A DNA stretch of 13,786 bases from Bacillota bacterium (GCA_023424965.1 JAFADI010000011.1:1-13786), one strand, 5' to 3'; counted from the stretch's first letter, positions 6,052 through 13,426 are shown. Notes: generated by a model not told the origin, from the sequence alone. Numbers and translations are program-made.

Positions 6052-7353
6052 TTAAAGTATGTTTATCTCCTCCCCTTTCAGCACCTTGTTCATGTTCCTG
6101 ACGGCGCACATCTTCCCACACATGGTGCAGCTGTCCTCATGCTCAGGCATGGAGCTTTCCCGGTATCTCCTGGCCTTTTCCCCATCCATGGCCAGTTGGA
6201 ACATGCCCTCCCAGTCCAGATTCTTTCTTGCCTCACTCATTTTGTTGTCCCAGTCCCTGGCGCCTTTTATCCCTTTTGCGATGTCTGCCGCATGGGCTGC
6301 GATTTTGGAGGCAATAATGCCCTCCTTCATATCCTCCAGGTCCGGCAGCCTCAGATGCTCCGCCGGAGTCACATAGCAGAGGAAATCCGCACCGCTGGCA
6401 GCTGCAATGGCTCCGCCGATGGCACTTGTGATATGGTCATAGCCCGGAGCCACATCCGTAACGATGGGTCCCAGAACATAAAAAGGTGCTCCGTGGCAGA
6501 GCCTTTTCTCCAGAACCATGTTGGCGGCGATTTCATTGATGGCCATATGCCCCGGACCTTCCACCATTACCTGCACATTTTTTTCCCAGGCCCTCTTTGT
6601 GAGCTCTCCCAACACAATGAGCTCCTCCACCTGGGACGCATCGGTAGAATCGCTGATGCTTCCGGGCCTGCAGGCATCCCCTAGGCTTACCGTCACATCA
6701 TATTTTTCAAAGATGTCCAGCAGCCTGTCATACTGCTCATAAAAAGGGTTTTCATTCCCCGTCAGCTCCATCCATGCAAAAATCAGAGATCCGCCCCTGG
6801 ATACGATGTTGGTCAACCTGGGGTTATTCTTGAAACGCCGGGCCGTTGCCCTGTTTATCCCCGCATGGATGGTCATGAAATCCACGCCGTCCCGGGCATG
6901 GCACTCCACAACATTGAACAGCTCATCCGCCGTCAGGCTGGAAAGCTCTTTATCATAAAAGCCCACGGCATCGTAAATGGGAACGGTCCCGATCATGGCA
7001 GGGGACATTTCCACAAGCTGCCTCCGGAATTCCCCCGTCTTGCCGTAGGAGCTCAAATCCATAATGGCCTCGGCTTTCAGGTCAAGGGCCTTCCTCACTT
7101 TCTCAAACTCCAGGTCAAAGTTGCAGCAGTCTTTCGAAATGCCCAGGTTTACATTTATTTTGGTCCGTAAGCCCTGCCCCACACCTTCCGGGTCCAGGCT
7201 CCTGTGATTCCTGTTGGCGGGGATGATGACCTTTCCCTCTGCAAGCAGTTCCAGGATTTCCTGCACTGCCTTGCCTTCTTTCCGTGCCACGGCCTCCATT
7301 TCTTTTGTCACCATTCCCTTTTTTGCCGCATCCATTTGTGTTGTGTATGTCAT
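6052..7353 (-). CDS. thiC: Phosphomethylpyrimidine synthase ThiC, short form
   Basis: ThiC converts 5-aminoimidazole ribotide to hydroxymethylpyrimidine phosphate, the pyrimidine half of thiamine, using S-adenosylmethionine and a 4Fe-4S cluster. Family motifs include NVNLGISKDC (67-76), SYGKTGEFRRQLVE (102-115), DFMTIHAGINR (158-168), SRGGS (185-189), SLGDACRPGSISDSTD (223-238), VEGPGHMAINEI (264-275) and PIVTDVAPGYDHIT (296-309). The C-terminal cluster-binding Cys residues are C409, C412 and C416 (CTMCGKMC), a CX2CX3C spacing instead of the CX2CX4C of the E. coli-type enzyme. At 433 residues it lacks the extra N-terminal region of the roughly 630-residue enterobacterial form. The start follows AGGAGG with an 8-base spacer. 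It is the last gene of the thi operon, 29 bases after thiE. Confidence 0.97.
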   Translation of the reverse strand: MTYTTQMDAAKKGMVTKEMEAVARKEGKAVQEILELLAEGKVIIPANRNHRSLDPEGVGQGLRTKINVNLGISKDCCNFDLEFEKVRKALDLKAEAIMDLSSYGKTGEFRRQLVEMSPAMIGTVPIYDAVGFYDKELSSLTADELFNVVECHARDGVDFMTIHAGINRATARRFKNNPRLTNIVSRGGSLIFAWMELTGNENPFYEQYDRLLDIFEKYDVTVSLGDACRPGSISDSTDASQVEELIVLGELTKRAWEKNVQVMVEGPGHMAINEIAANMVLEKRLCHGAPFYVLGPIVTDVAPGYDHITSAIGGAIAAASGADFLCYVTPAEHLRLPDLEDMKEGIIASKIAAHAADIAKGIKGARDWDNKMSEARKNLDWEGMFQLAMDGEKARRYRESSMPEHEDSCTMCGKMCAVRNMNKVLKGEEINIL

Positions 7354-7382
7354 GTGAATAGCCTCCTGTTCAATTTTCTTTT

Positions 7383-8036
7383 TTAAGTATTCCTGAGCTT
7401 TCTCCGGATGTTTTTTATTTTCTCTTCAATATGCTCCGCTCCCACGATCTCCGTTACCATGGCAATGCATTTTGCCCCCCTGGATGCTACGTCCCCCACA
7501 TTGCTCTCTTTTATCCCCCCGATGGCCACGAAGGGGATATTGACATTTTGCACCGCATAATCCAGGTACTCAAGCCCTACAGGCTCGCAGACGTCTTTTT
7601 TCGTATGGGTTTTGAAGATAGGGCCCACTCCGATGTAGTCGGCCCCCCTCTCAACCGCCTCCCTGGCCTGCCGGGGCGAATGGGTGGAGAGACCGATGAT
7701 CATTTCCTCCCCCACCAGCCTTCTCACCGCCTCGATGGGAAGGTCATCCTGGCCGATATGCACACCGTCCGCCCCAACCAGCATTGCCACATGGATGTCG
7801 TCGTTTACGATGAAAGTCACGCCTGCCCTTCTGGTCATCTCACGTATTTCCAGGCATTCAGCGTATTTTGCGGCAAGCTTTTTGTCCTTTTCCCTGTATT
7901 GAATGATCTTTACACCCGCGCGTATCATCGCCCCGACCACCCGGGCATTGCTCCTGCCCCTGGAGTATTCCCCGGCAGTGAGGCAGTAAAGGTCGGTAGC
8001 AAGCCTTTGCTTCTTTGTCAAGTCCTGTCCCGTCAC
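7383..8036 (-). CDS. thiE: Thiamine-phosphate synthase
   Basis: ThiE joins hydroxymethylpyrimidine diphosphate and thiazole phosphate to make thiamine monophosphate. The TIM-barrel motifs are complete: IIQYREK (44-50), FIVNDD (75-80) with ADGVHIGQDDLP (89-100), IGLSTHS (114-120), YIGVGPIFKT (134-143) and FVAIGGI (169-175). Start choice: the longest frame begins at 8099 and would overlap thiH by 47 bases. A GTG at 8036, 10 bases after an AAAGGAGA ribosome binding site that overlaps the thiH stop, gives a normal 217-residue protein starting at TGQDLTKK; I prefer this. An ATG just after the same site is out of frame. Between thiH and thiC in the operon. Confidence 0.94.
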   Translation of the reverse strand: MTGQDLTKKQRLATDLYCLTAGEYSRGRSNARVVGAMIRAGVKIIQYREKDKKLAAKYAECLEIREMTRRAGVTFIVNDDIHVAMLVGADGVHIGQDDLPIEAVRRLVGEEMIIGLSTHSPRQAREAVERGADYIGVGPIFKTHTKKDVCEPVGLEYLDYAVQNVNIPFVAIGGIKESNVGDVASRGAKCIAMVTEIVGAEHIEEKIKNIRRKLRNT

Positions 8037-8052
8037 AAAAGCATTTCTCCTT

Positions 8053-9156
8053 TCACAGGGCCTGCCAATCCTTGAAAACCGGCTGGTATCCCTTCCCATA
8101 AATCATATTTTTCATTTCTTCCACGCTTCTCCCGTCGGAAATTTCAAACTGTCCTTCGGTTTTACCCTCCTGGGCATGTCCTCCCACCTCCGTGGAGACC
8201 CCTGCGGACATTTTGGTTACTCCCAGCCCGATGAGATTGTCCCGGAGCTCCGCCCGCTCCCTGGAGGATACCGTTATTCCCGCCCGCGGCATAAAAAGCC
8301 TCATGGCCAGCATGACCTGCACAAGCTGCCTGTCATCCACCGTGCATTTTGGCTGGAAATGGCCCACATGAGGCCTCAGGCGCGGCAGGGATATGCTGAT
8401 TTCCGTATCGGGAAAGCCGTTTTGCAGGTAATCGGCATGCAGTCCGGTAAAAAAAGCCTCTCTTCTCCAGTCCTCCAGCCCCAGCAGGGCTCCGATGCTC
8501 ACACTTCGCATATGGGCACGGCACGCCCTTTCAGGTGCGTCCAGCCTGAACCTGTAATTTTTCTTCGGTCCGCCCAGATGAACAGCTTCATAGGTGGCTT
8601 CATCATATGCTTCCTGGAAAATCGTCAGCCCATCCACGCCGGCGCCCGCCAGTTCCTTGTATTCCTCCTGCTCCAGAGGATAAACCTCGATGGAAATGGA
8701 AGTGAAATACTTTTTTAAAACGTCGACGCATTGTTTTATATACGCAACGGGTGTTTCTTTTCTGGATTCCCCCGTCAACAGGAGAATATGCCTTAGTCCG
8801 GTGGCGGAAATGGCCCGGGCTTCCTGTTCCACCTCTTTGAGCTCCAGCTTTGTGCGGGTTATCCCGTTTGTGGCATTGAAGCTGCAGTAGGCGCATTGGT
8901 TTACGCAGAAGTTTGCCAGATAGAGAGGGGTGAAGAGAAAGATCACCTTGCCGAAGTGCTGCAGGGTCAACCGGTTTGACCTCCGGGCCATTTTCTCCAG
9001 GTGTCTTCCGGCTTTGCCTGACAGCAGTGCAAGGAAGTCCATCTCTGTCAGCCTTTCCCTGTTCAGGATCCGCAGAATATCCCCGTCGGAAATATTTTCG
9101 AAAAAGCCTTCCCAGGCGAAGCTCCTATATTTTTCATATACATTGTAAAAACTCAT
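8053..9156 (-). CDS. thiH: 2-iminoacetate synthase ThiH (radical SAM)
   Basis: ThiH cleaves tyrosine with a S-adenosylmethionine-derived radical to give dehydroglycine (2-iminoacetate) and p-cresol, feeding thiazole formation by ThiG. The radical SAM cluster motif is C84-x3-C88-x2-C91 (CVNQCAYC), followed by SFNATNGITRTKLE. Other family features are ILLLTGES (124-131), IEVYPLEQEEYKEL (156-169), DGLTIFQEAYDEATY (175-189) and SISLPRLRPH (254-263). Start choice: the ATG at 9168 lies within the ribosome binding site GGAGG itself, so the ATG at 9156 with a 5-base spacer is preferred, giving 367 residues. This start follows the thiG stop by one base (TAAGATG), which suggests translational coupling. 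Using ThiH rather than oxygen-dependent ThiO fits an anaerobe. Confidence 0.97.
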   Translation of the reverse strand: MSFYNVYEKYRSFAWEGFFENISDGDILRILNRERLTEMDFLALLSGKAGRHLEKMARRSNRLTLQHFGKVIFLFTPLYLANFCVNQCAYCSFNATNGITRTKLELKEVEQEARAISATGLRHILLLTGESRKETPVAYIKQCVDVLKKYFTSISIEVYPLEQEEYKELAGAGVDGLTIFQEAYDEATYEAVHLGGPKKNYRFRLDAPERACRAHMRSVSIGALLGLEDWRREAFFTGLHADYLQNGFPDTEISISLPRLRPHVGHFQPKCTVDDRQLVQVMLAMRLFMPRAGITVSSRERAELRDNLIGLGVTKMSAGVSTEVGGHAQEGKTEGQFEISDGRSVEEMKNMIYGKGYQPVFKDWQAL

Positions 9157-9157
9157 C

Positions 9158-9931
9158 TTATCCTCCATTGAGAAAGCCCGTCAGGGGTGAGGAAGCCTCC
9201 GCGTATTCCTTGACGGCTCCGGTGCCCGCCAGATACCCCATACGGCCTGCCTTAACGGCAAGCTTAAAGGCCTCCGCCATCCCTCTCGGATCCCCTGCGG
9301 TAGCGATGGCCGTATTGACCAGTACCGCCGCCGCCCCCAGCTCCATGGCCTCCGCCGCCTCCGAAGGCTTGCCCAGTCCTGCATCCACAATAACCGGCAG
9401 GTTGATTTCATCAATCATTATTTTCACAAGTTCTCTGGTTTTCAATCCCTTATTGGTCCCGATGGGCGCACCCAGGGGCATCACCGCCGCTGCTCCCGCG
9501 TCCCTCAGTCTTTTTGCGGACATGAGGTCGGGGCTCATGTAAGGCAGTACTACAAAACCTTCCCCTGCGAGAATCTCTGTGGCTTTGATGGTTTCCTGGT
9601 TGTCAGGCAGCAAATACTTGTTGTCGGAAACCACCTCGATTTTGATCCAGTTGCCGCAGCCCATGGCCTTTGCCAGCCTGGCAATCCTTACGGCCTCCTC
9701 CGCATTTCTCGCCCCCGACGTATTGGGCATGAGAATGCATTGCCGGGGAATATAACTGAGCATGTTCTCTTCCTCCGAATCGAAATCGATCCTCCGCAGC
9801 GCCACCGTTACCACCTGTGCATCCGACTTTTCAACCACCTCCGGGAGAATCCTGTTGTTGGGAAACTTTCCGGTTCCGATAAACAGCCTGCTGTCCAGTT
9901 CCCGTCCCCCGATTAAAAGCTTGTCACTCAT
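9158..9931 (-). CDS. thiG: Thiazole synthase
   Basis: ThiG builds the thiazole phosphate ring from deoxyxylulose 5-phosphate, dehydroglycine and the sulfur carried on ThiS thiocarboxylate. Its 257 residues show the family pattern: RLFIGTGKFPN near 15-25, VTVALRR (41-47), PNTSGARNAEEAVRIARLA (69-87), WIKIEVVSDNKYLLPD (95-110) with the Schiff-base Lys probably K97, a GAAAVMPLGAPIGT phosphate loop and VDAGLGKPSEAAEAMELGAAAVLVNTAIA near the end. The ribosome binding site is a modest AAAGGA with about a 10-base spacer. It sits between thiS and thiH, its functional partners. Confidence 0.97.
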   Translation of the reverse strand: MSDKLLIGGRELDSRLFIGTGKFPNNRILPEVVEKSDAQVVTVALRRIDFDSEEENMLSYIPRQCILMPNTSGARNAEEAVRIARLAKAMGCGNWIKIEVVSDNKYLLPDNQETIKATEILAGEGFVVLPYMSPDLMSAKRLRDAGAAAVMPLGAPIGTNKGLKTRELVKIMIDEINLPVIVDAGLGKPSEAAEAMELGAAAVLVNTAIATAGDPRGMAEAFKLAVKAGRMGYLAGTGAVKEYAEASSPLTGFLNGG

Positions 9932-9976
9932 CTTTACAAATTCCTTTCGTCATTTTTATTTTTTCAAGTTTATTGC

Positions 9977-10177
9977 TCAGCCCCCACCCATAAATTTCAG
10001 CACCTCAAGGCAGTCCTTTTCCTTCAGAAAAATTTCATCCCATTCCTCCCTGCCGGCAATGGCAGAATTGTACTCAATGACAATTCTTTCGGGCTCAAGC
10101 CCTTTTTCTTTTATAAAGTCCATGAGGCATATTCCTTCGCGGGTGTCCACAGGCTTGCCGTTTACGGTTATTTCCAT
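9977..10177 (-). CDS. thiS: Sulfur carrier protein ThiS
   Basis: This 66-residue ubiquitin-like protein opens MEITVNGKPVDT and ends LEVLKFMGGG. The C-terminal Gly is normally adenylated by ThiF and converted to a thiocarboxylate that donates sulfur to ThiG. A strong GGAAGGAGGAG ribosome binding site precedes it. It is the first gene of the operon, after the TPP riboswitch and terminator. No thiF is present in the window, so its activating enzyme must be elsewhere or be replaced by a related adenylyltransferase. Confidence 0.95.
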   Translation of the reverse strand: MEITVNGKPVDTREGICLMDFIKEKGLEPERIVIEYNSAIAGREEWDEIFLKEKDCLEVLKFMGGG

Positions 10178-10244
10178 CGGGCTCCTCCTTCCGTGTTATT
10201 CTCAACCCTTTCACGCTGTCCTGCTTCTACCGTTTTTTAGAAAC

Positions 10245-10274
10245 AAAAAAAGCTTACCTGAAATGCAGGTAAGC
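10245..10274 (-). terminator. Riboswitch-controlled intrinsic terminator of the thi operon
   Basis: GCTTACCTG and CAGGTAAGC form a perfect 9-pair stem around CATTT, followed by seven T residues on the minus strand. It lies between the TPP aptamer and thiS, so it is the likely expression platform: TPP binding should favour this hairpin and stop transcription before thiS. I did not find an obvious long antiterminator by eye. Confidence 0.92.
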
Positions 10275-10300
10275 CAAAATTCAAAATACGTATGTACTTC

Positions 10301-10385
10301 ATGCTTCCCTCCGGCGGTACTAACCACATCAGGTTCAAAGGGTCAAGATTTCTCTTTCTCAGCCTTACGGCCCCCCTAGCAGCGT
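10301..10385 (-). promoter_or_regulatory. TPP riboswitch (THI element)
   Basis: On the minus strand the conserved THI-box blocks appear in order: CTAGGGGGGCC, GGCTGAGA, GACCCTTTGAACCTGAT, then GGTTAGTACC and GGAGGGAAGCA. These match the two sensor arms for the pyrimidine and diphosphate parts of thiamine pyrophosphate. It heads the thiSGHEC operon and should reduce its expression when TPP is plentiful. A short frame that reads across it is a shadow. Confidence 0.97.
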
Positions 10386-10404
10386 TATTGAGTTTTATGG
10401 GTTT

Positions 10405-10434
10405 ATTATATATTAAATCCACTACCGGTGTAAA
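10405..10434 (-). promoter_or_regulatory. Sigma-A promoter of the thi operon
   Basis: On the minus strand, TTTACA (10434-10429), an 18-base spacer and TATAAT (10410-10405). The predicted start near 10398 is about 13 bases before the TPP aptamer. It lies only 18 bases after the sensor kinase stop codon, and I see no terminator between them, so read-through from the kinase operon into the thi leader is possible and would meet the riboswitch terminator. Confidence 0.8.
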
Positions 10435-10452
10435 GCAAATTGTAATCCCCCA

Positions 10453-11853
10453 TCAACCCTTGCCCAGCGGCAGCACAACCTCAAACCGTGCTCCTCCCCG
10501 TTCCCCGTTGGATACCTGAATTGAACCCTGATGTTTCTCAACAATTGCCTTTGTGATGGACAGGCCAAGTCCCGTGTTTCCTTTTTTGCCTTTGTAGAAT
10601 CTTTCAAATACATTTTTAATTTCTTCCTGTTCAAAGCCTTCGCCGTCATCTTCAATCACAACACGGGCAAAAGCTTTGTCTCTTTTAACCGTGATGGCAA
10701 TTTGTCTGTTGGCGTACCGGAGGCAATTGCCCAGAATATTGATAAAAGCCTGAATCAGCTTATCGCCGTCGGCCCTGAGGACCACCTCCTGCTCCGGCAT
10801 AACCGCATTCACAGTGATATTTTGCTTTAAAGCCAGGCTGTTTACCTTTTCCACGCTTTTGCCGATCACAGTCTTCAGGCTCTGGTCTTCAAAGCGGTAA
10901 AAATCCTCCAGGGTCTCCAGCTTCGACAGGAAGATGAGCTCTTCCACCAGTCCCTTCAGCCGGGCGCTCTCTTCCGCGATAATGTCCAGGGCCTTTTGGT
11001 CATCTTCAAATACCCCGTCTTTTATCCCCTCTGCGTAGCCCTGTATGGACATAAGGGGAGTTTTCAATTCATGGGAGGCATTTTGCAGGAATTTCTTCTG
11101 GGCCCGGTCATACTCTTTCAATTCCTTTGCCATCCTGTCCACCGTATCCGCCAGTTCCTCCAGTTCATCCCCCGTACGGATTTCCACCCTGGAATCAAAA
11201 TCCCTTTTTGAAAGCTTTTCCGCCCTCTTTTTCAACAGGATGACGGGCTTTGCCAGAGATCTGGCAAAAAACACTCCGAAGGCCACTACGACCATGCCTG
11301 TAAATACAAGTGAAACCAGAAAGACGGTCAAAAGTCCTTTTGTGAGCTGTTCCACCGGTCCCACCGGCGTATAGAGCACCACCCAGCCTTTTATTTTCTG
11401 ATTCACACCTTCCACCGGCAGGATTGCCGCCATGTACTCGTTCCCGTCCAGTTGCAGCCTGGCGCTGCCGGGCCTTTCCCTGCCGAAATTTCCCGCAAGC
11501 TGGGGCACTACATCGTTTCTGATCTTTTGGGCTTCTTCCCCCGCCGCCGGATACAGGACTCTCATTTCCTTGCCTACCACCGCCCACTGGCTTTCGATGG
11601 CACCAAGCTCCTGCCTCGTTTTTACCCGTTCTTTTATAAATTGCCGTATGTTTCTCTCAACCGTGATGCCGTCATCCGCATCCCGGCTGAATATCTCCGC
11701 GATGGACCGGGCATCCTTCACAAGGTTGGAAAGGGCCTGCCTCTCCATAAACCGTTTTGCTGAAAGGCTGAAAACGGTTCCCACGATGGCCAGCGTTACA
11801 AATATAATGATCAGGTATGAAAAAATGATTTTGCTTGTGATTGTTCTTTTCAT
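10453..11853 (-). CDS. Membrane sensor histidine kinase (HAMP-HisKA-HATPase)
   Basis: This 466-residue kinase should autophosphorylate and pass phosphate to the response regulator encoded just upstream. The order is: membrane helix at about 8-30; extracytoplasmic sensor of about 140 residues (31-170); second membrane helix at about 172-196; HAMP domain (about 197-250); dimerization helix with phospho-acceptor H261 in ASHELKTPLMSIQGYAEG; and ATPase domain with N-box residues N372/N376, G1 DDGEGF (402-407) and G2 GLGLSI (428-433). Start choice: a GTG at 11862 immediately follows the regulator stop but lacks a good ribosome binding site; the ATG at 11853 follows AGTAGGTG by 6 bases and is preferred. 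The signal is unknown; the sensor region has no PAS or Cys motif that I recognise. Confidence 0.95.
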   Translation of the reverse strand: MKRTITSKIIFSYLIIIFVTLAIVGTVFSLSAKRFMERQALSNLVKDARSIAEIFSRDADDGITVERNIRQFIKERVKTRQELGAIESQWAVVGKEMRVLYPAAGEEAQKIRNDVVPQLAGNFGRERPGSARLQLDGNEYMAAILPVEGVNQKIKGWVVLYTPVGPVEQLTKGLLTVFLVSLVFTGMVVVAFGVFFARSLAKPVILLKKRAEKLSKRDFDSRVEIRTGDELEELADTVDRMAKELKEYDRAQKKFLQNASHELKTPLMSIQGYAEGIKDGVFEDDQKALDIIAEESARLKGLVEELIFLSKLETLEDFYRFEDQSLKTVIGKSVEKVNSLALKQNITVNAVMPEQEVVLRADGDKLIQAFINILGNCLRYANRQIAITVKRDKAFARVVIEDDGEGFEQEEIKNVFERFYKGKKGNTGLGLSITKAIVEKHQGSIQVSNGERGGARFEVVLPLGKG

Positions 11854-11862
11854 TATTGGCAC

Positions 11863-12555
11863 CTACTCGCTTATTTTATAGCCATAGCCCCAGACCGTGG
11901 TAATTTCCAGAGATGCCCCCGCTTCTCCCAGCTTCCGCCTCACCCTTTTGACCAGATCGTCGATTGCCCTGGTATCCCCGATATATTCATAGCCCCAAAT
12001 GCTGTTAATCAGTTGTTCTCTTGTAAACACCCTGTTTTTGTTCTTTATCAGGTAAACCAGGAAATCATATTCTTTTGCCGTAAACCCGATTTCCTTATTG
12101 TCCTTCATTACCTTTCTCTCCTCGGGAAGCAAAAGGATGTCCCGGAACTTTACCTCATTCCTTTCATCTGTTTGCTCCTGTCCGGAGCCATTGACCCTTC
12201 TGAAAATCGTCTTGACCCGCACCACCAGTTCCCTGGGGCTGAAGGGCTTTGAGATGTAATCATCGCTTCCCAGCTCCAAACCCAGGATCCTGTCGATTTC
12301 GTCATCCTTGGCAGAAACCATGATGATGGGTACCTGGCTGCTCTTGCGTATTTCCCTGCACAGGGAATAACCGTCTATTCCGGGCATCATGATGTCGATG
12401 ATGAGCATGTCCGGCTTCTTTTTCGAAAATTCCTCCAGGGCACTTTCGCCGTCGGCAAATACCTCCACCGCAAAGCCTTCTTTTACAAGGTAGGATTTTA
12501 TCAATTCCCTTATATTCTGTTCGTCGTCAACAACATAAATCAGCTTGTTTTCCAT
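11863..12555 (-). CDS. OmpR/PhoB-family response regulator
   Basis: This 230-residue transcription factor has a receiver domain (about 1-120) and a winged-helix DNA-binding domain (about 133-229). Receiver residues are acidic D10/D11 in VVDDE, phospho-acceptor D54 in LIIDIMMPG, switch residue S81 in VSAKDDE and K103 in SKPF. The output domain has FTAKEYDFLVYLIKNKNRVFTRE (158-180) and the recognition-helix region RAIDDLVKRVRRKL (196-209), then VWGYGYKI. The frame is open upstream to 12660, but that would use a TTG and add 35 residues absent from the family. The ATG at 12555 follows GTGGTGGA and gives the usual length. It ends 9 bases before the kinase start, so the two form one operon. Confidence 0.95.
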   Translation of the reverse strand: MENKLIYVVDDEQNIRELIKSYLVKEGFAVEVFADGESALEEFSKKKPDMLIIDIMMPGIDGYSLCREIRKSSQVPIIMVSAKDDEIDRILGLELGSDDYISKPFSPRELVVRVKTIFRRVNGSGQEQTDERNEVKFRDILLLPEERKVMKDNKEIGFTAKEYDFLVYLIKNKNRVFTREQLINSIWGYEYIGDTRAIDDLVKRVRRKLGEAGASLEITTVWGYGYKISE

Positions 12556-12698
12556 TGTTCCACCACACTTATGCAATTTATCTGTTTCCCATTGCTTTAC
12601 TGCCTCGAAGCATTCCTCATAGAGTGAAGCCTTTTTTCCATAAAAAATGCCTTTTACCAATATATCAAAATGGTATACTCCCCTCTCCTATAGCTTAA

Positions 12699-12777
12699 TT
12701 CCACACAAACCGTCCATTTCCTTTCACCCTTGTAAATTTACACACTTTTTCCACATTTGAACCGTTTTTATTCCACA
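12699..12777. promoter_or_regulatory. Repeated TTCCACA elements between divergent promoters; candidate regulator sites
   Basis: The 300-base intergenic region (12556-12855) holds three similar elements on the plus strand: TTCCACACAAACCGT (12699-12713), TTCCACATTTGAACCGT (12749-12765) and TTCCACA (12771-12777). The first two share TTCCACA followed by AACCGT; the second and third begin 22 bases apart, two helical turns. A perfect 12-base palindrome TGTAAATTTACA (12731-12742) lies between them. OmpR-family regulators bind direct repeats at helical spacing, so these are candidate sites for the neighbouring regulator. TTTTCCACA is also one mismatch from a DnaA box. On the regulator side a weak TATAGG (12692-12687) is the only -10-like site, just after the first element. 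The rest of 12556-12690 shows nothing clear. Confidence 0.5.
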
Positions 12778-12786
12778 GCCCCTTTT

Positions 12787-12792
12787 TATAAT
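12787..12792 (+). promoter_or_regulatory. -10 element of the small secreted protein gene
   Basis: A perfect TATAAT lies 63 bases before the start codon. At the expected -35 position there is only T-rich sequence (GTTTTT or TTTTTA), far from TTGACA. A strong -10 with a poor -35, preceded by repeated TTCCACA elements, fits a promoter that needs an activator. Confidence 0.6.
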
Positions 12793-12855
12793 GAATTCAT
12801 AAGCAAAATTAATCAAACATGTACACCATGTTAATTCAGGAAAGGATGAAGAATC

Positions 12856-13383
12856 ATGAAAAAACTTGTTTCACTCCTCGTTGTGTTGGCCATGGCCTTT
12901 TCGGCCACCGCTTTCGCCTTCGCCGAGACAGACGCCCCGGGCGCCGCAAAGGCCAAAGCCACCATCCCTCAGGAAATAAAGGATAAAAGAGCCCAGCTAA
13001 AGCAGTTGTACGAGGAAGCCAAAGCCATGAGGGAGCAGTTGAAGTCCACCAGAGGGCAGGTCAAAAGCGGTCTTGCCGGGTTGAAGGATGAATTCAAAAC
13101 TCTGCCGGAAGAGGAAAAGGCTGCTGCCAGAGAGCAATTTAAAGCACTGAAGGAAAGTCTCAAAGGAGATTTGGCCGAAGCCAAGGATACCAGGTCCGGT
13201 ATAAAGTCCCTGCACGATGCCTTACAAAGCCACAGGGCGGAACTGAAGGAAGCCCTTAAGGCAAAAGATTACACCCGGGCGGGCACCCTGCTGGATGAAA
13301 TGATTCAACTGAAAACCGACAAAAACGCAGAACTGACTAAACTCCTGGAACTGAAAAACAAACTGATCGATGAAGTCCAGTAA
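12856..13383 (+). CDS. Small secreted, charged alpha-helical protein of unknown function
   Basis: I recognise no named family. The 175-residue protein has a clear signal peptide (MKKLVSLLVVLAMAFSATAF, cleavage probably after AFA at 23), so it is secreted or held at the envelope. The mature part has no Cys and no membrane helix. It is rich in Lys, Glu, Ala and Leu with repeated heptad-like helices at about 37-82, 84-136 and 140-175, broken near DEFKTLPEEE (78-87) and AKDYTRAG (136-143), which suggests a helical bundle or coiled coil. The start has an AGGAAAGGATG ribosome binding region. It is the only plus-strand gene, divergent from the two-component operon, and a hairpin terminator follows. 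Small helical envelope proteins such as CpxP/Spy are a possible analogy, but their LTxxQ motif is absent. Confidence 0.85.
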   Translation: MKKLVSLLVVLAMAFSATAFAFAETDAPGAAKAKATIPQEIKDKRAQLKQLYEEAKAMREQLKSTRGQVKSGLAGLKDEFKTLPEEEKAAAREQFKALKESLKGDLAEAKDTRSGIKSLHDALQSHRAELKEALKAKDYTRAGTLLDEMIQLKTDKNAELTKLLELKNKLIDEVQ

Positions 13384-13393
13384 GTATGGGAAG

Positions 13394-13425
13394 GGAGCGG
13401 CCCAGTGAGGGTCCGCTCCTTTGTT
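13394..13425 (+). terminator. Terminator shared by convergent genes
   Basis: GGAGCGG and CCGCTCC with inner CCC/GGG form a 10-pair stem (one bulged T) around AGTGA, 11 bases after the stop codon, followed by TTTGTT on the plus strand. On the minus strand the same hairpin lies just after the SIR2-like gene but is followed by a weak pyrimidine run, so it may work in both directions, better for the plus-strand gene. Confidence 0.8.
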
Positions 13426-13426
13426 C

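Noticed and set aside
7431..8075. Long plus-strand frame (214 codons) opposite thiE
   Set aside because: It is a shadow of the conserved thiE gene; its composition (many His, Pro, Arg) is that of an antisense frame and it has no ribosome binding site.
10237..10422. 61-codon minus-strand frame across the thi leader
   Set aside because: It covers the TPP aptamer and terminator, whose RNA motifs explain the conservation; the peptide looks unstructured.
12556..12660. 35-residue N-terminal extension of the response regulator
   Set aside because: It would start at a TTG without a ribosome binding site, and OmpR-family receivers begin a few residues before the VDDE strand.
12747..12777. DnaA boxes (TTTTCCACA is one mismatch from TTATCCACA) suggesting a replication origin
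   Set aside because: Only one near match is present, with no dnaA, dnaN or AT-rich unwinding region nearby; the elements fit the divergent promoters better.
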